In this document: positions 8,381 through 16,223 of the stretch, piece by piece
Layout of the letters: each line of letters starts with the position of its first letter
Numbering within the stretch: the first letter of the stretch is position 1
DNA from: Paenibacillus pedocola
Lineage (GTDB): Bacteria; Bacillota; Bacilli; Paenibacillales; Paenibacillaceae
Direction: 5' to 3'
Assembly (NCBI RefSeq): GCF_031599675.1
Contig: NZ_CP134223.1
Span: 4,526,001-4,590,000, forward strand
Length of the DNA: 64,000 nt
Made by a program: the position numbers and the translations under genes
Notes under the pieces: generated by a model
Told to the model about the DNA's origin: nothing
The model's database searches: none
What the model saw: the letters and a program-made list of their open reading frames with translations, nothing else

Positions 8381-9760
8381 CTATACTTCAGCCACTTTCC
8401 CGTAAGCCTCGTTCCCGCTCACCTTTTTGAGCTTCCTATTAAACATAACAAACAATATAACACCCGTCACACTCGTAATCACTTCCGTTACGGTCATAGA
8501 CCAGATAACACCATTCAGTCCAAAGAAATAATGAAGCACGATAATCACCGGAATATAGAGGATGCCTTGAGTAATGGCCATAATTGCTGTAGGTGCGCCT
8601 TGTCCGGTAGCCTGAAAAATACTCATGAAAAGTCCCGTGAATCCATTAAACAAAGCCGAGATCAGCATCGCTGCCAGGATCGTTACGCCGCTGCTGATCA
8701 CAGACGGGTCGTTGGAGAACCAGTGCAGGACCGTGTCTCTAAAAATAAACACCAAACCCACGAACACTACAGAGATGCTCCCGATATATGCAAAAGCATA
8801 TTTAATACCCGATTTCAAACGGACGATATTGCGGCCGGCATAGGTAAATGCAAACAGCGGGATCAGACCGAGGAATAACCCCATCGACAGAAACTCCGGA
8901 ACCTGAACGATTCTTAGCGCCACACCAAAGCCGGCGACCACATGGTCTCCATATTGAATGGCATAGTTATTCAGCAGGAGCGTTGTCACAATCAGAAAAG
9001 CGGATTGCAGCAGCTCAGAGATTCCGATTTTATAGATTTCCAGTTTATCCTGAACCGAAATTCTAAAATGCTTCAAGAACCCTTTTAAATGTTCACTCTT
9101 TGTCTCCAGGAAATAGATGTAATAAACTACGGAGCCCACGTTCGCTAGTATCATTGCCAGCGCCGCGCCCGCCACATGCCAGTTCAGCACCAGAATAAAC
9201 AGCGGATCAAAAATCAGGCTAAGCGCCGTGCTGATAAACACTCCGTACATCGATTCCTTCGACGCCCCCTCCGAGCGTACCAGCTGCTCCAGCGCAAAAT
9301 TGAGCACAATCACGAACCCGCCGGCGAACAGGGTCAAGGCATAGGTTTTGGTAAAACCAAACGTAGCATTATCCGCACCAAGCAGCCGTGTAATCGGGTT
9401 AATCGCCAAAAAAGCAAGCAGTGCGATTACGATACCGGCGATAATACTCGCGTAGAAAGAATAACCGGCGATTCTCCGGCCCTTCTCCGGATTCTTCTCA
9501 CCAGCCAGCCGGGTTACAAACGTCCCGCCGCCTACTCCCAGCACATTACCAAAGGCCATTAATACAGTAAAAATAGGCAGGCCCAGCGTAATCGCTGTCA
9601 GCATATGCGTATTGTGCAGCAGCCCGATGAAATAGGCGTTGATAACATTGTAAATGGTCCCGACCGACATTCCAATCATCATGGGTATCGACAGATGGGC
9701 AATCGCCTTCTTCAGCGGAGCTGATTCCAGATAATATTGATTAGATGTTTCCTGGCTCAT
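8381..9760 (-). CDS. MATE family multidrug efflux transporter
   Basis: A 459-residue membrane protein with about 12 hydrophobic segments in two homologous halves. The N-terminal half begins P-L-K-K-A-I-A-H-L-S-I-P-M-M-I-G-M, the usual MATE opening, followed by G-V-G-G-G-T-F-V-T-R. The family exports cationic drugs or metabolites using Na+ or H+ gradients. Two in-frame ATGs exist (9766 and 9760); GGAGG lies one base before the first and seven before the second, so 9760 is preferred. Expression is probably controlled through the palindromes around the promoter at 9797-9860. Confidence 0.88.
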   Translation of the reverse strand: MSQETSNQYYLESAPLKKAIAHLSIPMMIGMSVGTIYNVINAYFIGLLHNTHMLTAITLGLPIFTVLMAFGNVLGVGGGTFVTRLAGEKNPEKGRRIAGYSFYASIIAGIVIALLAFLAINPITRLLGADNATFGFTKTYALTLFAGGFVIVLNFALEQLVRSEGASKESMYGVFISTALSLIFDPLFILVLNWHVAGAALAMILANVGSVVYYIYFLETKSEHLKGFLKHFRISVQDKLEIYKIGISELLQSAFLIVTTLLLNNYAIQYGDHVVAGFGVALRIVQVPEFLSMGLFLGLIPLFAFTYAGRNIVRLKSGIKYAFAYIGSISVVFVGLVFIFRDTVLHWFSNDPSVISSGVTILAAMLISALFNGFTGLFMSIFQATGQGAPTAIMAITQGILYIPVIIVLHYFFGLNGVIWSMTVTEVITSVTGVILFVMFNRKLKKVSGNEAYGKVAEV

Positions 9761-9796
9761 ATTCATTCCTCCAAGCTTTCACTTCATATTGTTTAG

Positions 9797-9860
9797 TTAG
9801 AATTCTAAGTAACAAGGATATCATAATAGTTAGAGTTCTAACTGTCAATACTCTAACTAA
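9797..9860 (-). promoter_or_regulatory. MATE gene promoter with overlapping MarR-like operators
   Basis: On the minus strand TTGACA (9848-9843) and TATGAT (9825-9820) are 17 bp apart. The spacer is almost filled by the palindrome AGTTAGAGTTCTAACT (9828-9843). A second palindrome TTAGAATTCTAA (9797-9808) lies just after the expected transcription start, with its centre 33 bp from the first. A further TTAGTTAGAGT half-site lies upstream of the -35. This arrangement suggests repression by a dimeric regulator of the MarR kind. No MarR gene is present nearby. Confidence 0.8.
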
Positions 9861-9869
9861 ATCAGCATT

Positions 9870-9925
9870 AAAAAAACCTCTATACCTGCCAGTGCAATAG
9901 AACTCTGGCGGGTATAGAGGTTTTT
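9870..9925. terminator. Bidirectional terminator after the histidine kinase gene
   Basis: AACCTCTATACCTGCCAG pairs with CTGGCGGGTATAGAGG (one mismatch), with a run of A before and T after. On the minus strand it ends the regulator-kinase operon and so insulates the MATE promoter just beyond it. Confidence 0.88.
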
Positions 9926-9953
9926 CATTACAATTCAACATATTCACAATCTA

Positions 9954-11000
9954 TTATTCCTCAACAGGAAAGCTAACCGCAAATACTGAGCCTTCCCCCG
10001 GCGTGCTCTCAACCGAAATTTCTCCTCCGCACATCTCCACAATACGCCGCACCAGCGGCAGCCCGAGGCCATTGCCTTCTGCCGACCGCGATTTATCTCC
10101 CTGATAGAATTTCTCGAAGATATGCTTTATTACTTCCTCTGTCATCCCGATACCGGAATCTGTGATTGTCACAGTAACGGCATGGCCTGTTGTGGAGAGA
10201 TGGACGGCAATTTCTCCTCCGCTGTCCGTAAATTTAATGGCATTCCCAAGTAAATTCAGCCAGACCTGCATCAGCAGATCTTCGTTGCCATAGAACACGA
10301 CAGGTTCAAGGTCGAGGTCCAGATTGATATCTTTGTCATTCCACTGGGCTTCCAGCAGCAGCAGAGCCTGGCGGATTTGCTCATCAAGGCCGAACTGGCT
10401 TTTGTCCACGATGTATTCCTGATTCTCCAGCTTGGACAGCTTCAGGATGTTACTGGACAGTGAGGACAGCTGCCTCGTGCTCTCAATGATCAGCCGGCTG
10501 TATTCCTGGCGTTCCTTAGGTGAAAGATCATGATCCTGCATTAAGGTGGCATAACCTTCAATCGCCGCGATCGGGGTCTTGAATTCATGCGAGACATTAA
10601 CGATAAAATCATTGCGCAGCGTCTCAATACCGCCCAGCTCCTGCACCATGCGGTTAAAATTGACGGCCATCTCCCCCAGCACATCGACTCTATGCTCCTC
10701 ATGCGCAACTCTGATGCTGAAATCGCCTTTGGCAACCTGCTTGGCGGCTTCACTGAGATCGATGATCGGGGTCAGAATTTTGCGTCCCGAAATCGCAGTT
10801 ATAACCGTTCCGATCAGGATACTGGTAATCATTACAACGGAGATCGGCCAAAAGATATTGAACCGGCCCACATCGATAATTCCCGAATGCACGATCAAAA
10901 AGCTCAGCAGTGCCATTAACAGCGCCGCGCTCAGCATAATCAAGAACACCATAAGAACCAGCGTTCCCCACAGATTGCGTATTTTCCTCGGCCTGATCAA
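9954..11000 (-). CDS. Sensor histidine kinase
   Basis: A 348-residue membrane kinase. Two transmembrane segments (about 12-37 and 47-70) enclose only about ten extracellular residues, so it lacks a real outside sensor domain. Then come HAMP (about 70-122), the dimerisation/phosphoacceptor helix with H138 in V-S-H-E-F-K-T-P, and an HATPase domain with N-L-L-G-N-A-I-K-F, D-S-G-I-G-M and G-N-G-L-G-L-P-L. Short-loop kinases of this kind in Firmicutes often sense the state of a partner membrane transporter. Its start overlaps the response regulator's end by 4 bp, and the divergent ABC fusion gene is the likely target. Confidence 0.9.
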   Translation of the reverse strand: MIRPRKIRNLWGTLVLMVFLIMLSAALLMALLSFLIVHSGIIDVGRFNIFWPISVVMITSILIGTVITAISGRKILTPIIDLSEAAKQVAKGDFSIRVAHEEHRVDVLGEMAVNFNRMVQELGGIETLRNDFIVNVSHEFKTPIAAIEGYATLMQDHDLSPKERQEYSRLIIESTRQLSSLSSNILKLSKLENQEYIVDKSQFGLDEQIRQALLLLEAQWNDKDINLDLDLEPVVFYGNEDLLMQVWLNLLGNAIKFTDSGGEIAVHLSTTGHAVTVTITDSGIGMTEEVIKHIFEKFYQGDKSRSAEGNGLGLPLVRRIVEMCGGEISVESTPGEGSVFAVSFPVEE

Positions 11001-11671
11001 CAGCGCTTCACCGCCTTATACCCCAATCCCCGCACGGTAACAATCTCGAATTCAGGACAGTCCTTGAAGCGATCACGCAGCCTGTTGATATGCACATCCA
11101 CGGTTCGCGCATCCGTCTCCGAGTCCATCCCCCAGATTTCGTCCATCAGCTGCTGGCGGGTAAAGATTTTGTTCGGGTAGGACAGCAGCTTGTACAGAAG
11201 GTAGAACTCCTTTTGGGGCAGCAGCAGGCTTTTATCCCCGCGATAGACCGTAATGGAATCCGAATCCAGTATGACCTCCCCGATAACCAGCCTGCGTTCA
11301 TTCGCAATCTGTGCCCGCCGCAGCAGTGCCCCCACCCGCAGGATCATCTCGTTCACATCAATCGGCTTCACCATATAATCATCCGTACCGGCCAGATACC
11401 CGCGCTGCTTGTCCTTGAAGCTCTCTTTTGCCGTAACCATCAGCACCGGAGTATTATAGCCTGCCTCTCTCAGCCTTTGGATCAGTTCATATCCGTCCAC
11501 GTTTGGCATCATAATATCCGAGATAATCAAATCAATATAATGTGTATCCAGCAGCTCCAGCGCATGTTGTCCATCCACTGCCGTCACCGGGTTATACCCG
11601 TGTTTGGTAAGCACAGTGCCGATCAGCTGCCGCAGCTTGTCGTTGTCCTCTACTACAAGAATGTTGATCAT
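10997..11671 (-). CDS. Response regulator, OmpR/PhoB family
   Basis: A 224-residue two-domain regulator. The receiver domain has acidic residues E8/D9, phosphoacceptor D52 in I-I-S-D-I-M-M-P, and the switch T/K in V-T-A-K. The C-terminal winged helix ends with the typical D-A-R-T-V-D-V-H-I-N-R-L-R and V-R-G-L-G-Y-K segments. It is the first gene of a two-gene operon with the kinase (ATGA-type overlap). It is divergent from the ABC fusion at 11882 across a 210-bp region containing a 9-bp inverted repeat, so it probably regulates that transporter and itself. Confidence 0.92.
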   Translation of the reverse strand: MINILVVEDNDKLRQLIGTVLTKHGYNPVTAVDGQHALELLDTHYIDLIISDIMMPNVDGYELIQRLREAGYNTPVLMVTAKESFKDKQRGYLAGTDDYMVKPIDVNEMILRVGALLRRAQIANERRLVIGEVILDSDSITVYRGDKSLLLPQKEFYLLYKLLSYPNKIFTRQQLMDEIWGMDSETDARTVDVHINRLRDRFKDCPEFEIVTVRGLGYKAVKRC

Positions 11672-11750
11672 TTCTACACCTGCGTTCCCTCAAGGTTCAG
11701 TAATCCTTTTAACATTGTACAACAACTTTATGAACCCATTATTAACGGAG

Positions 11751-11834
11751 AGCGTAACACTTACTATACATAGGCAGCTCCCCGGCTGCCAGGCTGTACG
11801 AGTTGATGTTCAGTTCATAATCGTATGTTACGCT
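11751..11834. promoter_or_regulatory. Inverted repeat in the regulator/ABC divergent intergenic region
   Basis: AGCGTAACA at 11751-11759 is matched exactly by its complement TGTTACGCT at 11826-11834, 66 bp away, between the divergent regulator and transporter genes. The placement suits binding by the neighbouring response regulator, but OmpR-type proteins usually bind direct repeats, so the assignment is tentative. Confidence 0.4.
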
Positions 11835-11881
11835 TTGCACACAAGAGAGATGGATGGATTAAGAGAGGATGAGATTACGGT

Positions 11882-14272
11882 ATGCTGCAATTGAAAAACA
11901 TTTCTAAAAGTTATACCACGGGCAGTTTCACGCAAATTGCCTTAAATGATGTCAGTTTGGATTTCAGAAAAAACGAGTTTGTGGCGATTCTCGGACCCAG
12001 CGGTTCAGGCAAAACAACCTGTCTGAATTTGATCGGCGGGCTCGACCAATATGACAGCGGGGACTTGATCATTAACGGAACCTCGACCAAACATTTCAAG
12101 GACAGTGACTGGGATGCTTACCGCAATAACAGTGTGGGCTTTATTTTTCAAAGCTATAATCTGATCTCCCACCTGAGCATTACAGACAATGTGGAAATGG
12201 GCATGACCTTAAGCGGCGTGAGTGCCGAGGTTAAACACCGCAAGGCTGTAGAAGCGCTGGAGAAGGTCGGACTGAAGGAGCATATCCACAAAAAGCCCGG
12301 CCAGCTATCCGGAGGCCAGATGCAGCGTGTTGCCATCGCCAGAGCACTGGCTAATGATCCCGACATTATTCTTGCCGATGAGCCGACCGGTGCACTGGAT
12401 ACGGTAACCAGCGAACAGATTATGGAGCTGATCAAAGAGATTGCCAAGGATAAACTGGTTGTCATGGTCACCCACAATCCGGAGCTGGCCGAAGCTTATG
12501 CCGACCGGACCGTACAGTTTAGGGACGGAAAGGTCATTTCGGACAGCAATCCCCCAAGCGACATTCAGGAGAATACCAATTATCAGCTGAAAAAGACGGC
12601 AATGAGCTATTTCACCGCCCTCAAACTATCCGGCAAAAATATCTCCACCAAGAAGTGGAGAACGGCGCTCACCGCCTTCGCCTCCAGCATTGGCATTATC
12701 GGTATTGCGCTTATCCTGTCGCTCTCAAACGGGTTCGACAAGCAGATCAGCAGCTATGAATCCGGGGCGTTATCCAATTTCCCGGTGACCATCAATGAAT
12801 CGGCTGCCAGTATTGATCTGTCCAGCAGGCCCTCGGAAGATGCCGGGAAGGCAAACAAAGAGTGGACAGAATTCACCAGTGCGGGTGAAATCTACCCTTA
12901 TGATCCATCCGCCAACACAGTTATGCATACTAATGTGCTAAGTGAAGAGTATCTGAATTATCTGGACGGTATCGATTCTGCCCTGCTGGACGGTGTGTCT
13001 TACAGCCGCAAGGTGAGCATGAATATACTCAGATCCGACGGAGCTACCGCTGTTCCCGTCGATACAGCAAGTCTGAACTTCACCTCGTATCCCGATAAGC
13101 CCGCCGGTGCTGAAGGCAGCTATCTTGCAGATTATTATGATCTGCTCGCCGGTAGCCTGCCCGAGAAGTCCACGGATCTCGTTATGGTCGTCGATGAATA
13201 TAACCGGATGAGCCAAAGCATTCTAGAAGCCCTCGGCCTCGATTATAAAGCAGCTAACATCAGCTTCGATGATATTGTCGGCCGGGAGTTCAAGCTGATC
13301 TATAACGATGATTACTATATTGAATCTGACGGCATGTTTAAGCTAAACGGCAATGCTGCCAATCTGAGTACAATGTATAACAACGGCAATGCCGTCACGT
13401 TGAAAATTTCCGGAATCATCCGTAAGCAGCAGGATTCCCCAATGTCCACCATGTCGGCGGGAATTGCTTACTCTGACAGTCTGGCGGAACAGTTTATAAC
13501 CAATGCGAAGAACTCGGCCATTGTCAAAGCTCAGGAACAGCAGGATCAGGTCAACGTCCTTACAGGGAAGGTATTCTCACAGGTCAATGGCATGGGCAGC
13601 GGCATGGGTATGGGCATGGGCTTCGGTATGAGCAGCTCCGGCGCAAGTACTGATCCGGGCAGCTCCATGTCCAAGGAAGATACGCTTGCCGCCTTGGGTG
13701 CAGTAGCTACGCCATCCTCAATCTCTTTATATCCTAAAGATTTTGAAGCTAAAGAAGGTATTGTGAAGTATCTGGATCAATGGAACGAAGGCCGCAGTGA
13801 TAAAGAAATGATTGTCTACACCGATTTGGCTGAGATGGTCACCAGTCTCTCCAGCGGCATTATGGACGGAATCACCATGGTGCTGATCGCTTTTGCCTCC
13901 ATCTCGCTGGTCGTATCCCTGATTATGATCGGGATTATCACCTACATCTCCGTGCTTGAACGGACCAAAGAAATCGGTGTACTCCGCGCCTTGGGTGCAC
14001 GCAAAAAGGATATTACGCGTGTCTTCAATGCAGAGACCTGCATTATCGGTTCGCTCTCGGGACTGCTGGGCATCGGGATCGCTTATCTGCTGACCATTCC
14101 CGTCAACATCATTCTCAAGTCGATTACCGACCTGTCGAATGTCGCTCAATTAAATCCGCTGCATGCCTTCGGACTCGTCGTACTCAGCGTCGGACTGACC
14201 ATGCTGGGCGGATTCATCCCTGCCAAATTCGCAGCGAAAAAAGATCCGGTAGTTGCACTGCGCAGCGAATAA
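11882..14272 (+). CDS. Fused ABC transporter ATP-binding/permease protein (MacB/FtsX-like)
   Basis: A 796-residue one-polypeptide transporter. Residues 1-225 form an ABC ATPase with Walker A G-P-S-G-S-G-K-T-T, signature L-S-G-G-Q-M-Q-R and Walker B I-L-A-D-E-P-T. A transmembrane helix near 265 is followed by a roughly 390-residue extracytoplasmic domain, then three C-terminal helices of the FtsX type (about 665-790) that include the conserved E-R-T-K-E-I-G-V-L-R-A-L-G-A motif. This is the MacB-like mechanotransmission architecture used for peptide, lipoprotein or antibiotic export. An unusual glycine/methionine-rich loop lies at about 567-585. It is divergent from the two-component system, which probably controls it. 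Confidence 0.88.
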   Translation: MLQLKNISKSYTTGSFTQIALNDVSLDFRKNEFVAILGPSGSGKTTCLNLIGGLDQYDSGDLIINGTSTKHFKDSDWDAYRNNSVGFIFQSYNLISHLSITDNVEMGMTLSGVSAEVKHRKAVEALEKVGLKEHIHKKPGQLSGGQMQRVAIARALANDPDIILADEPTGALDTVTSEQIMELIKEIAKDKLVVMVTHNPELAEAYADRTVQFRDGKVISDSNPPSDIQENTNYQLKKTAMSYFTALKLSGKNISTKKWRTALTAFASSIGIIGIALILSLSNGFDKQISSYESGALSNFPVTINESAASIDLSSRPSEDAGKANKEWTEFTSAGEIYPYDPSANTVMHTNVLSEEYLNYLDGIDSALLDGVSYSRKVSMNILRSDGATAVPVDTASLNFTSYPDKPAGAEGSYLADYYDLLAGSLPEKSTDLVMVVDEYNRMSQSILEALGLDYKAANISFDDIVGREFKLIYNDDYYIESDGMFKLNGNAANLSTMYNNGNAVTLKISGIIRKQQDSPMSTMSAGIAYSDSLAEQFITNAKNSAIVKAQEQQDQVNVLTGKVFSQVNGMGSGMGMGMGFGMSSSGASTDPGSSMSKEDTLAALGAVATPSSISLYPKDFEAKEGIVKYLDQWNEGRSDKEMIVYTDLAEMVTSLSSGIMDGITMVLIAFASISLVVSLIMIGIITYISVLERTKEIGVLRALGARKKDITRVFNAETCIIGSLSGLLGIGIAYLLTIPVNIILKSITDLSNVAQLNPLHAFGLVVLSVGLTMLGGFIPAKFAAKKDPVVALRSE

Positions 14273-14310
14273 TTTATCTTGTGAACAGCGGAATATGGTT
14301 AGAAATGAAG

Positions 14311-14339
14311 GAGCCGGTCTTGGACCGGCCCCTTTTTTT
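14311..14339 (+). terminator. Rho-independent terminator of the ABC fusion gene
   Basis: GCCGGTC and GACCGGC form a stem around a TTG loop, followed by seven T residues, about 40 bases after the stop codon. Confidence 0.92.
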
Positions 14340-14398
14340 CATTATAATAAGACATAAAAACTATATTACCTGAACAAAAGGGTTACCCAAGAGCGAAA

Positions 14399-14534
14399 GT
14401 GGCGGAGGGGAATTTTGGAACTGTAGGAGCGGTAGCGTCCGCCTTTAGGTTTGGATTTCTACCGCGAAAAGCTGTTCAAATCAAGAAATCCAAACCTAAC
14501 AGCGGCCGTAAGTCCAAATATTCACCGTAGACAC
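14399..14534 (+). repeat. Structured repeat element, copy A (MITE-like)
   Basis: A 136-bp element beginning GTGGCGGAGGGGAATTTTGG and ending TATTCACCGTAGACAC. Its first ~50 bp is matched, inverted, by copy B at 15926-16062 and, with changes, by copy C at 53340-53498. The interior contains AGGTTTGGATTTCT paired with AGAAATCCAAACCT. The ends are weakly inverted (GTGGC against GTGTC). No open frame lies in it. Confidence 0.85.
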
Positions 14535-14590
14535 AGCCTATGCCGAGCCGGTACGTTGAGAGTTCAGTAAATATACATTGGAGCACATAA

Positions 14591-15553
14591 ATGAGAAATT
14601 TCCCGGCCGAGACAGCCAAGAAAATATTAGCAAATGAAATCAGCGTCGAAACATTATTGCAGCAGTACCCGGAATACAAAGAAGAAGTGCTGCGGGAACT
14701 GGGAACAATGAAGAGCAGTGCCGGATCTAATGTGGTCCAAGCCATCATTGACCGCTATACCGCCAGCGCCAAGATTGCCAACAACAAGATCAGCAAAAGC
14801 GGGTTGAACGAAACCACCGTAAATGCCTTTTTGCCCAATATCATCAAAGCCCGGTTTGCCATTCATCTGCTGGAGCAGTTGAACATAGCGGTTTCTTCCA
14901 AAACTCCTGCCGCCAATGTACGGTTTAACCTGTGGGACGGGACGATCTTACAGAAGCTTTTATTCAAAAAAGCGTTCGAGCGGAAGCCTGTATCCCTCGG
15001 TTTATTTAAGTTTTTCTGGAGATTGATCATCAACAAGAAGATTTTGATGCCGCTGGTCAATAAAAAGGGGATCTACTGCTTCTACTCCAAAGCATTAATC
15101 AAGGAACTCGGGGTGTTAATCGGGGACAAAAAATGTCTGGAGATCGCTGCCGGAGACGGCACGTTAACCCGGTTTTTGAACGAAAATCATATTCCGTGCA
15201 TCGCTACCGATGATTACAGCTGGAAGCACTATATTCAGTACCCTGTTTTTGTGGAGCAGGCGGATGCCAAAACAGCTTTGCAAAAATACAGCCCCGAAGT
15301 AGTGCTATGCTCTTGGCCTGTCCCCAAAAATCCGTATGAAAAACATGTGTTCAAAACGGATTCCGTGAATCTATATATCGTCATCGGAACAAGAAGCTCT
15401 GCCTATACCGGAGATTTCGAAGCCTACCATAATGCTGACCTGTTTACGATGGAACTCAACGAAAGGTTGTCCGCGCTTATGCTTCCCCCCTCAAATGAGA
15501 ATGCGGTTTACCTTTTCAGACGGAAAAACCCGGTTATCCTGCGAACCTACTAA
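14591..15553 (+). CDS. Putative SAM-dependent methyltransferase-like protein
   Basis: A 320-residue protein. The C-terminal half has a class I methyltransferase motif I, C-L-E-I-A-A-G-D-G-T-L near residue 183, followed by an acidic strand end A-T-D-D and a later V-V-L-C-S-W-P-V-P-K-N-P segment where motif IV would be. The N-terminal 170 residues are helical and rich in lysine, with no domain I recognise. The substrate (nucleic acid, protein or small molecule) is not indicated. GGAG lies seven bases before the ATG. It converges on the MazG-like gene, and both lie between inverted copies of the structured repeat, suggesting they may have arrived as a unit. Confidence 0.6.
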   Translation: MRNFPAETAKKILANEISVETLLQQYPEYKEEVLRELGTMKSSAGSNVVQAIIDRYTASAKIANNKISKSGLNETTVNAFLPNIIKARFAIHLLEQLNIAVSSKTPAANVRFNLWDGTILQKLLFKKAFERKPVSLGLFKFFWRLIINKKILMPLVNKKGIYCFYSKALIKELGVLIGDKKCLEIAAGDGTLTRFLNENHIPCIATDDYSWKHYIQYPVFVEQADAKTALQKYSPEVVLCSWPVPKNPYEKHVFKTDSVNLYIVIGTRSSAYTGDFEAYHNADLFTMELNERLSALMLPPSNENAVYLFRRKNPVILRTY

Positions 15554-15578
15554 TCGCCGGTAACCGGGTGATTGTTCC

Positions 15579-15869
15579 CTAATCCCAATTTCTGAGGTCA
15601 TTAATCCCTTTCTTCTCGCTAAACGCTTTCTCCAGATCAATGTCCAGCTTATTGGCCAGATCAAAAATATTCCATACGACATCGTACATCTCGTAACCCA
15701 GGTTCGCCTTTCGTTCCGCATCGGGATGAAAGGACACGGACAGCACTTCTTTGGCTAATTCGCCGACCTCGGTCATCAAGTATAACATCCGCTGCTCAAT
15801 GGTACTCGTATCAAAGCCCTTCACTTCACTAAATGCTCTAACATACTGCTGAAATTCTGATGCGTTCAT
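15579..15869 (-). CDS. MazG-like nucleotide pyrophosphohydrolase domain protein
   Basis: A 96-residue protein carrying the all-alpha NTP pyrophosphatase pattern: T-E-V-G-E-L-A-K-E on one helix and G-Y-E-M-Y-D-V-V-W-N on the next, i.e. the E-x-x-E plus E-x-x-D metal-binding set (Y-E-M-Y-D supplies the second pair). Single-domain proteins of this size usually form dimers or tetramers that hydrolyse non-canonical (d)NTPs to monophosphates. It converges on the methyltransferase-like gene with only 25 bp between the stops and is enclosed by the two inverted repeats. Confidence 0.78.
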   Translation of the reverse strand: MNASEFQQYVRAFSEVKGFDTSTIEQRMLYLMTEVGELAKEVLSVSFHPDAERKANLGYEMYDVVWNIFDLANKLDIDLEKAFSEKKGINDLRNWD

Positions 15870-15925
15870 TCCTTCCGCTCCTCATGATCTTATTACCATA
15901 TCGGTTTATATTTTAAGGAATGGCC

Positions 15926-16062
15926 GTGACTACAGAGAATATTTGGACTTCCGGCCGCTGTTGTCTGCAGATTTCTCGAATTTGTACCGCTGATCGCGGT
16001 GGAAATCCGCAGACAAAGGCGGACGCTACCGCTCCTACAGTTCCAAAATTCCCCTCCGCCAC
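15926..16062 (-). repeat. Structured repeat element, copy B (inverted relative to copy A)
   Basis: A 137-bp element running GTGACTACAGAGAATATTTG to CCCCTCCGCCAC. Its right ~50 bp is the reverse complement of the first 50 bp of copy A, essentially without change. The inner stem is different in sequence (TTGTCTGCAGATTTC against GAAATCCGCAGACAA) but still pairs. Beyond it, up to the uxaC terminator (16063-16160), I see no further feature. Confidence 0.85.
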
Positions 16063-16161
16063 ATTTCCTTAAATTTAAATCATTTAATTCAATCTACATT
16101 GATATCTCATTATACATCATAGAGTCGCTCTAACGGACAAACCAGACAAGATCAGAATAGC

Positions 16162-16198
16162 AAAAAAACGCAGAGCCCGGAACTCCAGGCTCTGCGCT
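16162..16198 (-). terminator. Rho-independent terminator of the hexuronate operon
   Basis: On the minus strand GCGCAGAGCC and GGCTCTGCG form a stem followed by seven T residues, just after the uxaC stop. Confidence 0.92.
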
Positions 16199-16223
16199 AA
16201 ATAGGAATAACGGAATCAGGCCA

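Noticed and set aside
9741..9947. A 68-codon minus-strand frame over the MATE promoter
   Set aside because: It runs through the terminator, promoter and operators and lacks a ribosome binding site.
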